A DNA stretch of 64,000 nt from an uncultured Bacteroides sp. (GCF_959029255.1 NZ_CAUFUE010000025.1:10776-74775), one strand, 5' to 3'; numbered from the stretch's first letter, positions 26,242 to 35,951 are shown. Program-made: numbers and translations. The notes: generated from the sequence alone by a model not told the origin.

Positions 26242-26903
26242 ATGAAAAATCTACTATATACCTATATAATTTTTGTTGCGGTTATGCTATGTGCCGGTTG
26301 CAATGGAGATAACAGTAGCAAAATACTGAAACAAGCTGATTCATTACTGGCAAGCCATCCCGACAGTGCCCTAAAACTGCTTGGTGGCATTGATGATATA
26401 TCCGGTTTGTCCGAGGAGGAGCAGATGCAACTTGCCTGGGATAGAGGAAAAGCGCATTTCCGGCTAGGGATATCGATGATAGAAGATACGTTGCTACCAC
26501 GTGCCATAGAATATTTCAGGCAAAGGGGAGACTCCGCCAAAATGCTTGACAGCTATATGCTTGAAGCCAGATACCTGAACTGGACCAACCGGAACGAGCG
26601 GGTACAAGAGATACTGGACAGTGGTTTGAAGCAGGCTATTGCACGGAAAGATACGTCCGGCATACTTTTGCTCTACCAGTTCAAGGCAGAAATGATGTAT
26701 CAGAACAATGACTACGCGGGAGCAATCGAACTCTTCAAGAAATCCAGATATGCTGCCTGCTCTGCGCCAAGTTCTCCACCAAAGAAATCGGTGTTATTAC
26801 GCAGCAGACAAGCGCCACTATTTATGTAAGGAAATCGTCCATCCGCAAGAAACTCGGCGTGGAAGAAAAGCAGGATATCATCGAATTTCTGAACTCCATT
26901 TAG
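26242..26903 (+). pseudogene. Decayed TPR-HTH lipoprotein regulator (internal deletion)
   Basis: From the ATG at 26242 the protein begins with a lipoprotein signal (lipobox LCAGC) and TPR-like helices (LKQADSLLASHPDSALKLLGGI and later pairs) up to about residue 170. The frame then becomes nonsense. In another frame from about 26742 to the TAG at 26901-26903 comes the end of a LuxR-type HTH: FSTKEIGVITQQTSATIYV and RKSSIRKKLGV. Intact Bacteroidetes relatives of about 550 residues have TPRs, a membrane helix and this HTH. The middle is missing here, so the gene is a deletion remnant. It precedes a lipoprotein and an outer-membrane protein gene it may once have regulated. Confidence 0.8.
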
Positions 26904-27079
26904 ACCGCAAAAGCACCAATTTAGATTCAGCAAATGCCGATTTAGACTTTCGCAGACAATCACTTCTGATTATCAGCTATTTGCGCGCCATTCATTTAGA
27001 CTTTTTATTTACCGGTTTAGTAGGCGGGAAGGCCTCTTAATACCTAATTTTGGTATCAAATCAATAAAACAAAAGTCTT

Positions 27080-27478
27080 ATGAAAAATCTATTAAGCACA
27101 ACAGTCATCGGGGTATTCTTTACTCTTATTTTATTCAGTTCTTGTTATTTCCCGGGAAGCGACCAGGCGAAAATCAAATCAGCAACGACTTGCTATGTAA
27201 AAGCCCAACTGGGCGAAGGCGAGAAGTTTCAGTGGGGACAACTCGAACGCAAAAACGGGAAGCAGGTAAACGGCAAAGACTGCAAATATGCCGAGGTCCA
27301 CTACGACATTATCAATAAAGAGGGGGAGACCGAGCATAAAATGCTTTTTCTCCTGATGTCGGAACATTGTGATTCTGTTTATGACATCACAGGGAAAAGA
27401 GACAAGGAATGGGTATCCAAAGAAGGTCCGTCGAGCGAGGAAATAAAAGCTCTCATCAAGGATGCGTTAAACCGATAA
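27080..27478 (+). CDS. Small lipoprotein of unknown function
   Basis: 132 residues. The signal region MKNLLSTTVIGVFFTLILFSSC ends in a lipobox (LFSSC), so the mature protein is lipid-anchored at Cys22. The mature domain of about 110 residues is alpha/beta with CKYAEVHYDIINKEGETEHKM in its centre and an acidic C-terminal helix. A possible -7 box TAATTTTG lies at 27045-27052. The next gene, an outer-membrane beta-barrel protein, starts 12 bp after the stop, so the two are probably co-expressed. No family recognised. Confidence 0.85.
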   Translation: MKNLLSTTVIGVFFTLILFSSCYFPGSDQAKIKSATTCYVKAQLGEGEKFQWGQLERKNGKQVNGKDCKYAEVHYDIINKEGETEHKMLFLLMSEHCDSVYDITGKRDKEWVSKEGPSSEEIKALIKDALNR

Positions 27479-27490
27479 ATCGATACTGTC

Positions 27491-29827
27491 ATGAAAAGAA
27501 TAAGCATTATTATCATGTTGGTGATGTGGGCAAATCTTGCCATTATTGCACAAACAGCCAAAATAAACGGAACGGTTATTGACAGCAGCAACCAGCCCAT
27601 CGAGTTTGTAAACATAACTGCGCTTTCCCTGCCCGACTCTACATTTATAACGGGAAGTACTACTAATAGTAAAGGAAAATTCGACCTGAAAGTAAATGAG
27701 GGAGCAGATATCTTACTGAAAGTGTCCTATATGGGTTATGCCACCGAACGAATTGAAATAAAAAACCCGCACGGAACCATCCGGATGGGAAATATTCTCC
27801 TGAACGAACAGTCCGTATCACTCAACGAAGTTGTAGTATCAGGAAACAACATAACCCGGAAGGTAGACCGGATGGTGATAGTGCCTACCGCCGCATCGCA
27901 GAAGAATGCCTATAATCCATACGACTTGATGCTTAATCTTTCCATTCCGCACTTAAGCGTGAACACGCTTTCCAAAAGCCTGGAGGCAAATGGAGGGGCG
28001 GTACAAACACGCATCAACGGTATCGTAGCCAATTCTGCCGAAGTAGCGGCCTTGTTGCCCAAAGATATCGTGAGAATAGAATTCATAGAGAATCCGGGAG
28101 AGCGGTATGGTGACAGGAGCTTGGGCGCGGTAGTCGACATCATCGTGCGGCAACGTGAGACCGGCGGACTGGTAAATATCCAAACAACCAACTCCCCGCA
28201 TGTCCTATTCGGGGAAAACAATATCGTAGCCAAATATAACTATAAAAAATCGCAATGGGGTGTATTCTATAGCTTATTGGACAGAGGATTCAACAAAGTA
28301 AACAATGACCTAACAGAAGAATATGTGCTGGAAAATAAAACCATACGGCGCATACAAGAAGGTATCGATGGCCGCAACAAACATTTCGAACACAATGTGG
28401 ACCTTTCATACAATTATTCCGAACCGGACAAGTATGTATTCAACGTGATGTTTCGCAACAATATTTACGACGCGCCCTATCTGAACCAGTCGAACAAGCT
28501 GTATGACGCTTCGGATAGCAAAAACTTTATCTTCTCCAAACTGAACAACAAGCAATCCAACTACACGCCTTCCCTTGACTTGTACTTCCAACGCCAATTG
28601 CCAAACAACCAGACGCTGACAATGAACGTGACGGGTACGCTGATTAACAGTAATTCCGAAAGACATTATAGCGAATATACGCCTAAGGATGAAAATCTGA
28701 CGGCTATCACAAGCGATGTAACGGGGAATAAATATTCCATCATCGGAGAGGCTATCTACGACAAGCGTTTCAAGTCCCTGATGCTTAGTGCCGGGCTACG
28801 CCATTATCAGATGTATGCCAAGAACGAATATGCAGGTTCTTCGCCCATCACGTCCAACATGAATCAAGCTAAGTCGTCGGCCTTCGCAGAGTTGCAGGGG
28901 CAGATTAAGAAAGTGGGCTTCGGCGTGAGTGCCGGTCTTACCCGTTCTTATTTCAAAGAAGGGGAACAGAGCCACACTTACTATACATTCACACCTACCG
29001 TACGCCTGAACTTTGCGCCACATAAAAATGGCAACATCAACTATCGCTTCAATACGGAGCCTAAAATACCTTCATTGAGTTCACTGACGGGTGTGGAGCA
29101 ACCCATCGATACCATTCAGATTGTACGTGGAAATCCCGCCTTGCGGACTTACAGTGTTTTCAACAACACGCTGAACTACTCGTATATGAAACAACACTTC
29201 ATATTTATGCTGAACGTGGCGCACAGTTATCACAAAAACGCCATTATGGAGAGCGTTTTTGCCGAAGGAGACAAGCTTATTATCATGGACGAGAACCAAC
29301 GCTCTTATCAGTCACTCAATTTCGGGCCTACACTGGTGTTCCGTTCATTGGATATAGGGAAACTGAAGAACTTCCTTACAGTGAGTATTGACGGCGGATT
29401 TATACGATGCTGGTCGAACGGGAACAAATACACACATACGCATAATAATTTCTATTATAACCTGGCGGCTATACTTAACTACAAGGAATATTCCTTGTTG
29501 GGACAATTCAGCAAGAACAAGAATACACTTTATGGGGAAACCATTTATAAAGGCGAGAACCAAACGGCAGTCATGGCTACGTATACCCACAAAAGGCTCC
29601 AATTGGGACTCGGTATGATGTTTCCATTTACCAACAACTATAAAACGGGAAAAGAGCGCATAAGCAATGTGGCTCCTTACTCTTCTTGGACACATGTCAA
29701 AGAGTTGGGGCAGATGGTTGTTCTCCGCCTGAATTATAACTTTGAATTTGGCAGGAAATATAATTCTTCTAAGAAGCGTACCAATAATAGCGACAGGGAA
29801 TCGGGTATATTGAACGTGGATAGATGA
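27491..29827 (+). CDS. Outer-membrane beta-barrel protein with carboxypeptidase-regulatory-like domain
   Basis: 778 residues with a signal peptide (cleavage near AIIAQ/TA). Residues of about 25-105 form the carboxypeptidase-regulatory-like (CarboxypepD_reg) domain: INGTVIDSSNQPIEFVNI, LKVSYMGYATERIEI. A reduced plug-like region follows (about 120-215, ending RIEFIENPGERYGDRSLGAVVDIIV). The remaining 560 residues are alternating beta strands ending in NYNFEFGRKY, typical of the OMP_b-brl_3 barrel group. No SusD partner is adjacent, so it is not a standard Sus pair. Substrate unknown. A hairpin begins six bp after its stop. Confidence 0.85.
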   Translation: MKRISIIIMLVMWANLAIIAQTAKINGTVIDSSNQPIEFVNITALSLPDSTFITGSTTNSKGKFDLKVNEGADILLKVSYMGYATERIEIKNPHGTIRMGNILLNEQSVSLNEVVVSGNNITRKVDRMVIVPTAASQKNAYNPYDLMLNLSIPHLSVNTLSKSLEANGGAVQTRINGIVANSAEVAALLPKDIVRIEFIENPGERYGDRSLGAVVDIIVRQRETGGLVNIQTTNSPHVLFGENNIVAKYNYKKSQWGVFYSLLDRGFNKVNNDLTEEYVLENKTIRRIQEGIDGRNKHFEHNVDLSYNYSEPDKYVFNVMFRNNIYDAPYLNQSNKLYDASDSKNFIFSKLNNKQSNYTPSLDLYFQRQLPNNQTLTMNVTGTLINSNSERHYSEYTPKDENLTAITSDVTGNKYSIIGEAIYDKRFKSLMLSAGLRHYQMYAKNEYAGSSPITSNMNQAKSSAFAELQGQIKKVGFGVSAGLTRSYFKEGEQSHTYYTFTPTVRLNFAPHKNGNINYRFNTEPKIPSLSSLTGVEQPIDTIQIVRGNPALRTYSVFNNTLNYSYMKQHFIFMLNVAHSYHKNAIMESVFAEGDKLIIMDENQRSYQSLNFGPTLVFRSLDIGKLKNFLTVSIDGGFIRCWSNGNKYTHTHNNFYYNLAAILNYKEYSLLGQFSKNKNTLYGETIYKGENQTAVMATYTHKRLQLGLGMMFPFTNNYKTGKERISNVAPYSSWTHVKELGQMVVLRLNYNFEFGRKYNSSKKRTNNSDRESGILNVDR

Positions 29828-29833
29828 TATAAA

Positions 29834-29929
29834 TCAGGCGCGAATTACGCGGATTTCACGGATTAAGAGCTGCGCTATACATACAGCAACAAAGAAAAAA
29901 TCCGTGAAATCCGCGTATTCCGCGCCTAA
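29834..29929. repeat. ORF-less relative of the GxxExxY cassette ends
   Basis: Ends 29834-29864 and 29899-29929 are 31-bp inverted repeats with about three mismatches. They match the ends of the 16881-17306 cassette almost base for base (CAGGCGCG.ATTACGCGGAT core). The 34-bp middle contains CTGCGCTATA. It resembles a miniature, non-coding derivative, or alternatively the ancestral hairpin. Confidence 0.8.
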
Positions 29930-29985
29930 AGATTTTACAACAAAGGGGAAACGCCCGCTTTCATATATAAAGCAAGGGAATATTA

Positions 29986-32325
29986 TTATTTATTCGGAGT
30001 TTCCCACTTCTTGGTATCCGTACAAAGCACATTCACCGTTTGGTCACCGGCCTGAATACGGAAGTCACCTTTCTCCAATATCCATTTGCCGTCATAACCT
30101 ACAAAGGCGAGGTCGGAACCTTTCACCTTCAGGGATACGGTTTTGGTTTCGCCCGGCTTCAACTCTACTTTTTCGAAAGCACGAAGGCGGCGGGTGTCAG
30201 GAGTCAGAGAAGCCACAAGGTCGCTACTGAACAACAGGACGCTTTCTTTACCGATGCGATTGCCGGTGTTCTTCACATCGACCGTGAAAGTCAGCATATC
30301 ATCGGCGGTGAAGTCTGGTTTGTCTACTTTGAGATTGCTATATGCAAAAGTGGTGTAACTCAATCCATAACCGAAAGCCCACTGTACGGAAACCTGAGCA
30401 TCATAGTTGTAGGCACCTTCCATCTGCTTGCCGATGTGCTCACACGGTTTGTAGTCGTAGGTTATCAGGGAGTTGATTTCCTTCGGATAAGTATAAGGCA
30501 TCTTACCGCTGAAGTTAGCGTCACCGGCAACAAGGTTTGCCAAAGCATCGCCGCCATAGTTGCCGGGAAGCATAATATTGACAACAGCCTTTGCCAACGG
30601 TTCGATGTCGGCTATCAGACGGGGACGGCCTTCATTCAAAATCAGGATGACGGGCTTACCGGTCTTGGCTAGCGCTTTTACCAAATCGAGCTGGTTTTGA
30701 GAAAGGAAAAGGTTCGTCAGGTTGCCCGGAGTTTCGCAGTAGGAGTTTTCACCGACGCAGGCAACAATGTAGTCTGCATCGGCGGCGGCAGCTACTGCTT
30801 TCTCTATCTCAGGAGTATTCTCAGCAGCCCAGTTACCTTTCAAGTCATACGTAACACCGGCTTCATAAATGATATTATCGGCGCCGAATTTATTGGTGAA
30901 AGCCTCCAGAATGGTATTGTAAGCTTCGGCACATTCCTCGGCATTGCTACCTTGCCAGGTATAAGACCAACCTCCATTCAGGCAACGCATGGAATGGGCA
31001 TTCGGACCTGTCAGCAAAATCTTCTTGCCTTTTGCCAACGGTAAGATGCCGTCTGTATTCTTCAGCAGTACTAAAGACTCTTCAGCAGCCTGGAGAGCGG
31101 CGGCGGCATGTTCTTCACCACCGAACAGAGGATAATCTTTTAAATCATAATAGGGCTTTTCAAACAGGTTCAAACGATATTTCAGGCGCAAAACGCGGCG
31201 AACGGCATCATCAATGCGGCTCATGGGGACTTCACCTTCCTGCACCAGTTCTTTCAGGAGGGGACAGAATTTCCAGTCGTATGGGTCCATAGACATATCG
31301 ATACCGGCATTGATGGCAAGTTTGATGGCCTCTTTCTTGTCTTTGGCAATGTGGTCGCGTTTCCAAAGATTATCGATATCCGCCCAGTCGGTCACAATCA
31401 TGCCATCCCAGTTGAGGTCTTCTTTCAACCATTTCGTCAGCAACTCATAGTTGGCATGGAAAGGCAGTCCGTTGTTCATGGCGGAGTTCACCATAACGGA
31501 TAGGGCGCCGTTTCTCACCATTTCAAGATAGGGAGCAAAATGTTTCTCGCGCATATCTTGCACGGTGATGGAAGAAGGGGTACGGTCTTTACCGGACACA
31601 GGAACGCCATAACCCATATAATGCTTCATACAGGCAGCTACATGATTATTCCCGATATGGTTGGGGTCATCACCCTGAAAACCGAGGACGGCTTCACGTC
31701 CCATCTCAGCGTTGACATAGCAGTCTTCGCCATAGTTTTCCCACATACGGGGCCAGCGGGGGTCACGTCCCAGGTCGGTTACCGGAGCGTATGTCCAGGG
31801 GATGCTTCCCGCCTTGGTTTCGTAGGCGGAGATTTCAGCGCCGCGACGGGTGAGTTCACGATTGAACGTAGCGCCCATGTTGACGCCTTGCGGGAAGAAT
31901 GTACCGCCCAGGGTATAGGTAGTACCGTGAATCTGGTCGACACCGTAAATGCAGGGGATGCCAATCTCTTTCATGGATTTTTCCTGAATGCGCTTGATGA
32001 TTTCTTGCCATTTGGCAATGCTTTGGGCTTTGCCGTTGGGTACATTGAGAATGGAGCCGACTTTATATTTCCCGATTACGCTGTCGAGCATCGCTTCGTT
32101 CAACTGGAAACCTTTGGCCGGAGCAGCCTTCCGGTCTTGCAAAAGGTCTATGGTGAGTTCGCACATCTGCCCTACTTTCTCGTCGAGCGTCATCTTCTTT
32201 AGCAGGGTTTCAATCTTCTGCTCTATTTTCTCGTCTCCCGGAATGGCTGGAGCAACCGTTGTTTGTGCATTAGCAGACAATAGAGTGCCGGACAAGGCTA
32301 ATGATAAGATTAATTTTTTATTCAT
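29986..32325 (-). CDS. bglX: GH3 beta-glucosidase, periplasmic
   Basis: 779 residues from the ATG at 32325. A longer frame to 32472 is rejected because the added 49 residues cross the promoter and precede a clear signal peptide (MNKKLILSLALSGTLLSANA). The GH3 N-terminal barrel includes DQIHGTTYTLGGTFFPQ and the nucleophile D313 in GMIVTDWADI. The alpha/beta C-terminal domain (about 390-640) and a fibronectin III-like domain (about 690-765) complete the BglX plan. It hydrolyses beta-glucosides in the periplasm; exact linkage specificity cannot be read. A TATCTTTG box lies at 32351-32358. It precedes no co-directional gene within 150 bp. Confidence 0.93.
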   Translation of the reverse strand: MNKKLILSLALSGTLLSANAQTTVAPAIPGDEKIEQKIETLLKKMTLDEKVGQMCELTIDLLQDRKAAPAKGFQLNEAMLDSVIGKYKVGSILNVPNGKAQSIAKWQEIIKRIQEKSMKEIGIPCIYGVDQIHGTTYTLGGTFFPQGVNMGATFNRELTRRGAEISAYETKAGSIPWTYAPVTDLGRDPRWPRMWENYGEDCYVNAEMGREAVLGFQGDDPNHIGNNHVAACMKHYMGYGVPVSGKDRTPSSITVQDMREKHFAPYLEMVRNGALSVMVNSAMNNGLPFHANYELLTKWLKEDLNWDGMIVTDWADIDNLWKRDHIAKDKKEAIKLAINAGIDMSMDPYDWKFCPLLKELVQEGEVPMSRIDDAVRRVLRLKYRLNLFEKPYYDLKDYPLFGGEEHAAAALQAAEESLVLLKNTDGILPLAKGKKILLTGPNAHSMRCLNGGWSYTWQGSNAEECAEAYNTILEAFTNKFGADNIIYEAGVTYDLKGNWAAENTPEIEKAVAAAADADYIVACVGENSYCETPGNLTNLFLSQNQLDLVKALAKTGKPVILILNEGRPRLIADIEPLAKAVVNIMLPGNYGGDALANLVAGDANFSGKMPYTYPKEINSLITYDYKPCEHIGKQMEGAYNYDAQVSVQWAFGYGLSYTTFAYSNLKVDKPDFTADDMLTFTVDVKNTGNRIGKESVLLFSSDLVASLTPDTRRLRAFEKVELKPGETKTVSLKVKGSDLAFVGYDGKWILEKGDFRIQAGDQTVNVLCTDTKKWETPNK

Positions 32326-32350
32326 GGCTTTATTTTTGGTTTTATGTTCA

Positions 32351-32358
32351 CAAAGATA
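32351..32358 (-). promoter_or_regulatory. -7 box of the GH3 gene
   Basis: TATCTTTG on the minus strand, 26 bp before the GH3 ATG at 32325. No clear TTTG lies at the right upstream distance, so another factor or a weak -33 is likely. Confidence 0.55.
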
Positions 32359-32417
32359 ATCGTATCCTACTATCCCATGGGGTATAGCAGGATACAATTT
32401 AGGGGATAAGATGTTTC

Positions 32418-33611
32418 TTACTTGAATAAAAGTGGAACAAACTCCGTCAAATAGATACGCCAGTTTTTCCAAATGTGTCCGTCGCCGGTTTCATAATAGG
32501 TATACTTATACCCTTTTTCATCCAAGAGCTTGCGATAGTCTTCGTTCGCTTTATAAAGAAAATCCGTGTTTCCGATGCCAATCCAATAGAGCGCCGGTTT
32601 CTTGGAAAACTGGACTTTCAGTTTTCCTTCAAGGTCATCATAGATAGGGGCTTTTACCTCTTTATTAGGCAGGATGGCAGCCGAAAAGAGACCTACATAA
32701 TTGAACATATCGGGGAACTGCTTGGAGATATGTAAAGAATGAAAACCGCCCATTGACAATCCGGCAATGGCACGGCTTTGCTTACTTTTTATAGTACGAT
32801 AGTTCTTATCAACAAACTTCACGACATCGGGAAATGCCATTTCAAAAGAGCCTTCCATCGTTTTAGGCAACTGCATGGTGGGTGGAACCCATCCTAAAGA
32901 AGATTCACCGGGAGCTGCTTCCTGGGATGCATTTCCATTGGTCATCACAACAATCATCGGTTTCGCCTTACCTTGGGCGATAAGGTTATCGAGTATTTGT
33001 GCCGTACGGCCAAGAGCTATCCATGCTTCTTCATCGCCACCCATGCCGTGAAGCAGATAGAATACGGGGTAACGCTTGTTGCCGGTTTCATAACCGGCGG
33101 GAGTATAAACGGTAAGCCGGCGGCTCATTCCCAAAGTAGGGCTGTCATACCATACGCGGGAAACAGTGCCGTGAGGCACCTTATTTACTTTATATAAATC
33201 GGCACGCCCGCCACCGATGATAAACACATTGGTTACGGTGGCTACATCACGTATCATATAGACATTACTCGGGTCCATCATCCTTAAACCGTCCACGATG
33301 AATGAATAGCCGTAAAGTTCGGGGTTCAGCGGTTCGGGAGTGGTATATTCCCATACGCCATCTTTTCCTTCTTTCAAATCGGCAACACCCGGGCCGTCGA
33401 ACTCCCCGTATGGCGTCTTGATTTTCTGTGTCGGCAGGAAGTCTCCCGTCACTTGTACTTTCACCGCTTTGGGAGCTTTCAGACGGAAAGTAACGGTGTT
33501 GTTGTCATGGATTTCCGGTGAAACAACCGGAGCGCCGCCCCAAAGCGCTTGTTGTGCAAAAGTAAAAGCGCACATCAGCAAGGCTACAGCAAAACTTGAT
33601 ATTCTTTTCAT
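32418..33611 (-). CDS. Exported esterase with N-terminal CBM48-like domain
   Basis: 397 residues from the ATG at 33611 (MKRISSFAVALLMCAFTFAQ signal). The frame extends to 33791 but the extra 60 residues are not signal-like. Residues of about 25-130 are an early-set/CBM48-like beta domain (NTVTFRLKAPKAVKVQVTGDF). Residues of about 160-397 are an alpha/beta hydrolase of the esterase-D/ferulic-acid esterase type: VFYLLHGMGGDEEAW, nucleophile S286 in AGLSMGGFHS, and catalytic His near 379 in TGDGHIWKNW. It probably de-esterifies a plant polysaccharide. It lies 93 bp upstream of the GH3 gene on the same strand, suggesting joint use. Confidence 0.9.
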   Translation of the reverse strand: MKRISSFAVALLMCAFTFAQQALWGGAPVVSPEIHDNNTVTFRLKAPKAVKVQVTGDFLPTQKIKTPYGEFDGPGVADLKEGKDGVWEYTTPEPLNPELYGYSFIVDGLRMMDPSNVYMIRDVATVTNVFIIGGGRADLYKVNKVPHGTVSRVWYDSPTLGMSRRLTVYTPAGYETGNKRYPVFYLLHGMGGDEEAWIALGRTAQILDNLIAQGKAKPMIVVMTNGNASQEAAPGESSLGWVPPTMQLPKTMEGSFEMAFPDVVKFVDKNYRTIKSKQSRAIAGLSMGGFHSLHISKQFPDMFNYVGLFSAAILPNKEVKAPIYDDLEGKLKVQFSKKPALYWIGIGNTDFLYKANEDYRKLLDEKGYKYTYYETGDGHIWKNWRIYLTEFVPLLFK

Positions 33612-33835
33612 ACTACTATGTTTTAAGGCAAAATATCTATTTTTATTCCAGATGCAAAGAAAGCGAGATATTGAATACAAGCAATCGGTTTGCACATGTT
33701 TTATAGTTATCCATATCAGAAAATTAACAAAGTTTTGGCTTGTGGCATGTTTCGGGTTTTCATTTGTGGAGGAGTTTATTAGTCTGTTCAAATATAATCG
33801 TTAAATTTGCAGGGTTCTTTAAACTTTTAATCATC

Positions 33836-34231
33836 ATGGCACACCGTCTGAATACCAACAAACAGTTTATGGTAGGTAATGGCATTCTTGCTTTTGCCGT
33901 TATCTTTGTAGTCGTAATCTTTGTATATATGAGCATGAGATTACAGCAGAAAAAAGACGGGGAGCGTTATTTCACCGAAATTTATACCATCACCCTTGCC
34001 AAAGGGTTTGCGGGGGATTCTGTTTCTATTCTTATCAATGACAGCCTGCTGATGGACAAAAAGATTGCGGAAGAGCCTTTCTCTTTTGAGGTGAAACGCT
34101 TTGCCGAACAAAGCGCGCTGATGATAGTGAACAATACCACCGATAAGCTTTCACTGTTTGAACTGAGCGAAAAGGGTGGCAACTACCGGTTTGAAAAAGA
34201 AGGGGAAGAGGTGAAGTTGCTGGCTCAATAA
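33836..34231 (+). CDS. Small single-helix membrane protein
   Basis: 131 residues from the ATG at 33836. The frame opens at 33740 but the -7 box TAAATTTG (33802-33809) lies inside that extension, so the later start is chosen. A 15-residue N-terminus (MAHRLNTNKQFMVGN) precedes one membrane helix (GILAFAVIFVVVIFVYMSM), then about 95 residues outside with beta-strand character (SVSILINDSLLMDKKIAEEPFSF in outline). No family recognised. It converges on the YgjP-like gene, with 6 bp between stops. Confidence 0.8.
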   Translation: MAHRLNTNKQFMVGNGILAFAVIFVVVIFVYMSMRLQQKKDGERYFTEIYTITLAKGFAGDSVSILINDSLLMDKKIAEEPFSFEVKRFAEQSALMIVNNTTDKLSLFELSEKGGNYRFEKEGEEVKLLAQ

Positions 34232-34237
34232 AAGGTA

Positions 34238-34942
34238 TTAAAAATCCGTGCGGTATTGCTTCAATTCATTGCGCAACGCCAACGCCTTGCCATCTGTAAA
34301 CTTGTCCAACAGAGCCCAAAAGCGTTCACCATGGTTCATTTCGCGGGTATGCGCCAGTTCGTGAAGCAGCACATAATCTATCAGATGCGGAGGTAGCAAT
34401 ACCAGGTAATAGGAAAGATTAATGCTTCCCCGTGCAGAACAACTCCCCCATCGCCCACTGCTGGAATTTATTTTCACGCTTTTATAAGTAAGGCCATGCC
34501 GAATGGAAAGGGCATAGAGCCGTGGAGGAAGAATTATTTTAGCATTGCGCCGCAATGCTTCTTCTATCACTTTACGCAGCCACTCTTGCAATTCAGGTTC
34601 GGTGAAGTCGGCGTCGGGCGGACAGATTATTTGCATTTCTCCCAACTCCGAACGGGATAGAAACCTTTCACGCTGCCCACTGACGAGACTTAACTTAAAG
34701 AACTCGGTATCAATCCGATAATTCAAATCAATCAAGGGACGGGTATGCTTTTGGCGTGCCGACCTTAAACGAGGACGTAATTGTTCTATCGCATTTCTAA
34801 TCTCAGACAAGGTGGTGCCCGGAGGAACAGTCACATAGATGGCGTCTTCACGCGTACGAAACGTCAGACGCCGTGCACGCACATTGACCCTGACAAGCAA
34901 CTTTCCCAATTCTTCATCCTCTAAAATACGCTCTGCTACCAT
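34238..34942 (-). CDS. YgjP-like zinc metallopeptidase
   Basis: 234 residues from the ATG at 34942. A 5' extension to 34975 is possible but not needed. The zinc site is YVLLHELAHTREMNHGERFW near the C-terminus: HELAH gives two His ligands and a Glu, and the following NHG supplies the third His, as in YgjP/WLM peptidases (also annotated as M48 family). The N-terminal half carries the family pattern RARRLTFRTREDAIYVTVPPG. There is no signal peptide, so it is probably cytoplasmic. Its natural substrate is unknown. Confidence 0.9.
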   Translation of the reverse strand: MVAERILEDEELGKLLVRVNVRARRLTFRTREDAIYVTVPPGTTLSEIRNAIEQLRPRLRSARQKHTRPLIDLNYRIDTEFFKLSLVSGQRERFLSRSELGEMQIICPPDADFTEPELQEWLRKVIEEALRRNAKIILPPRLYALSIRHGLTYKSVKINSSSGRWGSCSARGSINLSYYLVLLPPHLIDYVLLHELAHTREMNHGERFWALLDKFTDGKALALRNELKQYRTDF

Positions 34943-35060
34943 CTGTTTTGAGTTATTGAACGGACAAAAGAACAAAGAATCGCCTTAAAAAACGAAGGTT
35001 TTCAAAAAAAAGACGCTATGCCTTGCAACTTTTTAGAAACAAACTGCGTCTAATAACTAA

Positions 35061-35951
35061 ATGATTAATCAAAATAATATGAATATGAGGACACTATCAA
35101 CAATTATCGCACTGGCTGTTTTAGCATTCAGCACCATAGCCTGCTCACAAAAATCGAATTACAATACTTCCGGTTTCTTCAACGGGAAAACCGTCAAAGC
35201 CAGCAAAAACTATGTAACCAAGGATATCAAGGTAGATAATTTCACCAAAATAAATCTGACCGGAAGTCCCGATGTTACATACACCCAGAAGGCGGGCAAA
35301 CCCCGAGTGGAAATCTATACTTCGGATAATATCATAAACTTAATGGATGTGAATGTGAAGAATGGCGTACTCAATGTAGGCTTTAAGAAAGGGACAAGCG
35401 TTTCCTATAATAAGCTTGAAATACGTATATCTTCAGAAACATTAAACGGAGTTTCCATTGCCGGTTCAGGAGATATCGCCTTCACAAATGGCTTGAAGAC
35501 TGATTTTCTGAAGATAGCCATTGCCGGTTCAGGAGATATCAAAGCCAATAATATTTCTTGCACAAACAATCTCGATATTTCTGTAGCAGGTTCAGGAGAT
35601 ATTTTTTGCAGTAACGTCACTTGTACTAATTTAAAAGCGTCTGTGGCAGGTTCGGGAGATATGAAACTGAAGAATATCACAGCAACCAATACCCAGGCAT
35701 CTGTAGCCGGTTCAGGCACAGCGGAATTAACCGGCACGACCCAAGAAGCAACTTACAGCGTAGCAGGTTCGGGAGACTTGTATGCATCCGATTTTCAGGC
35801 GAAACGCGCTTCAGCCAGTGTGACGGGGTCAGGCGATATCAAATGCCACGTAACCGATTTCCTGAAAGTACGTACCAGTGGTAGTGGAAGTGTAGGCTAT
35901 AAAGGTAACCCGGAACTGGATTATCCAAAGAAAGGGTTATACAAACTCTGA
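35061..35951 (+). CDS. Head GIN (DUF2807) lipoprotein
   Basis: 296 residues from the first ATG. ATGs at 35079 and 35085 (MNMRTLSTIIALAVLAFS) give a tidier lipoprotein signal, lipobox STIAC/S. The mature protein is a DUF2807 auto-transporter-like beta-helix. It has seven or eight turns, each carrying the word (A/V)AGSGDI or TGSGD at about 20-residue spacing (residues 130-290). Adhesin-like or scaffold roles are proposed for this family but unproven. An intrinsic terminator follows at 36043-36072. Confidence 0.88.
   Translation: MINQNNMNMRTLSTIIALAVLAFSTIACSQKSNYNTSGFFNGKTVKASKNYVTKDIKVDNFTKINLTGSPDVTYTQKAGKPRVEIYTSDNIINLMDVNVKNGVLNVGFKKGTSVSYNKLEIRISSETLNGVSIAGSGDIAFTNGLKTDFLKIAIAGSGDIKANNISCTNNLDISVAGSGDIFCSNVTCTNLKASVAGSGDMKLKNITATNTQASVAGSGTAELTGTTQEATYSVAGSGDLYASDFQAKRASASVTGSGDIKCHVTDFLKVRTSGSGSVGYKGNPELDYPKKGLYKL

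Noticed and set aside
26708..27040. 110-codon frame overlapping the end of the decayed regulator
   Set aside because: Different frame from both the TPR and HTH parts; no conserved features.
34983..35060. Small RNA or riboswitch upstream of the DUF2807 gene
   Set aside because: Short A-rich leader with no stem of useful length.
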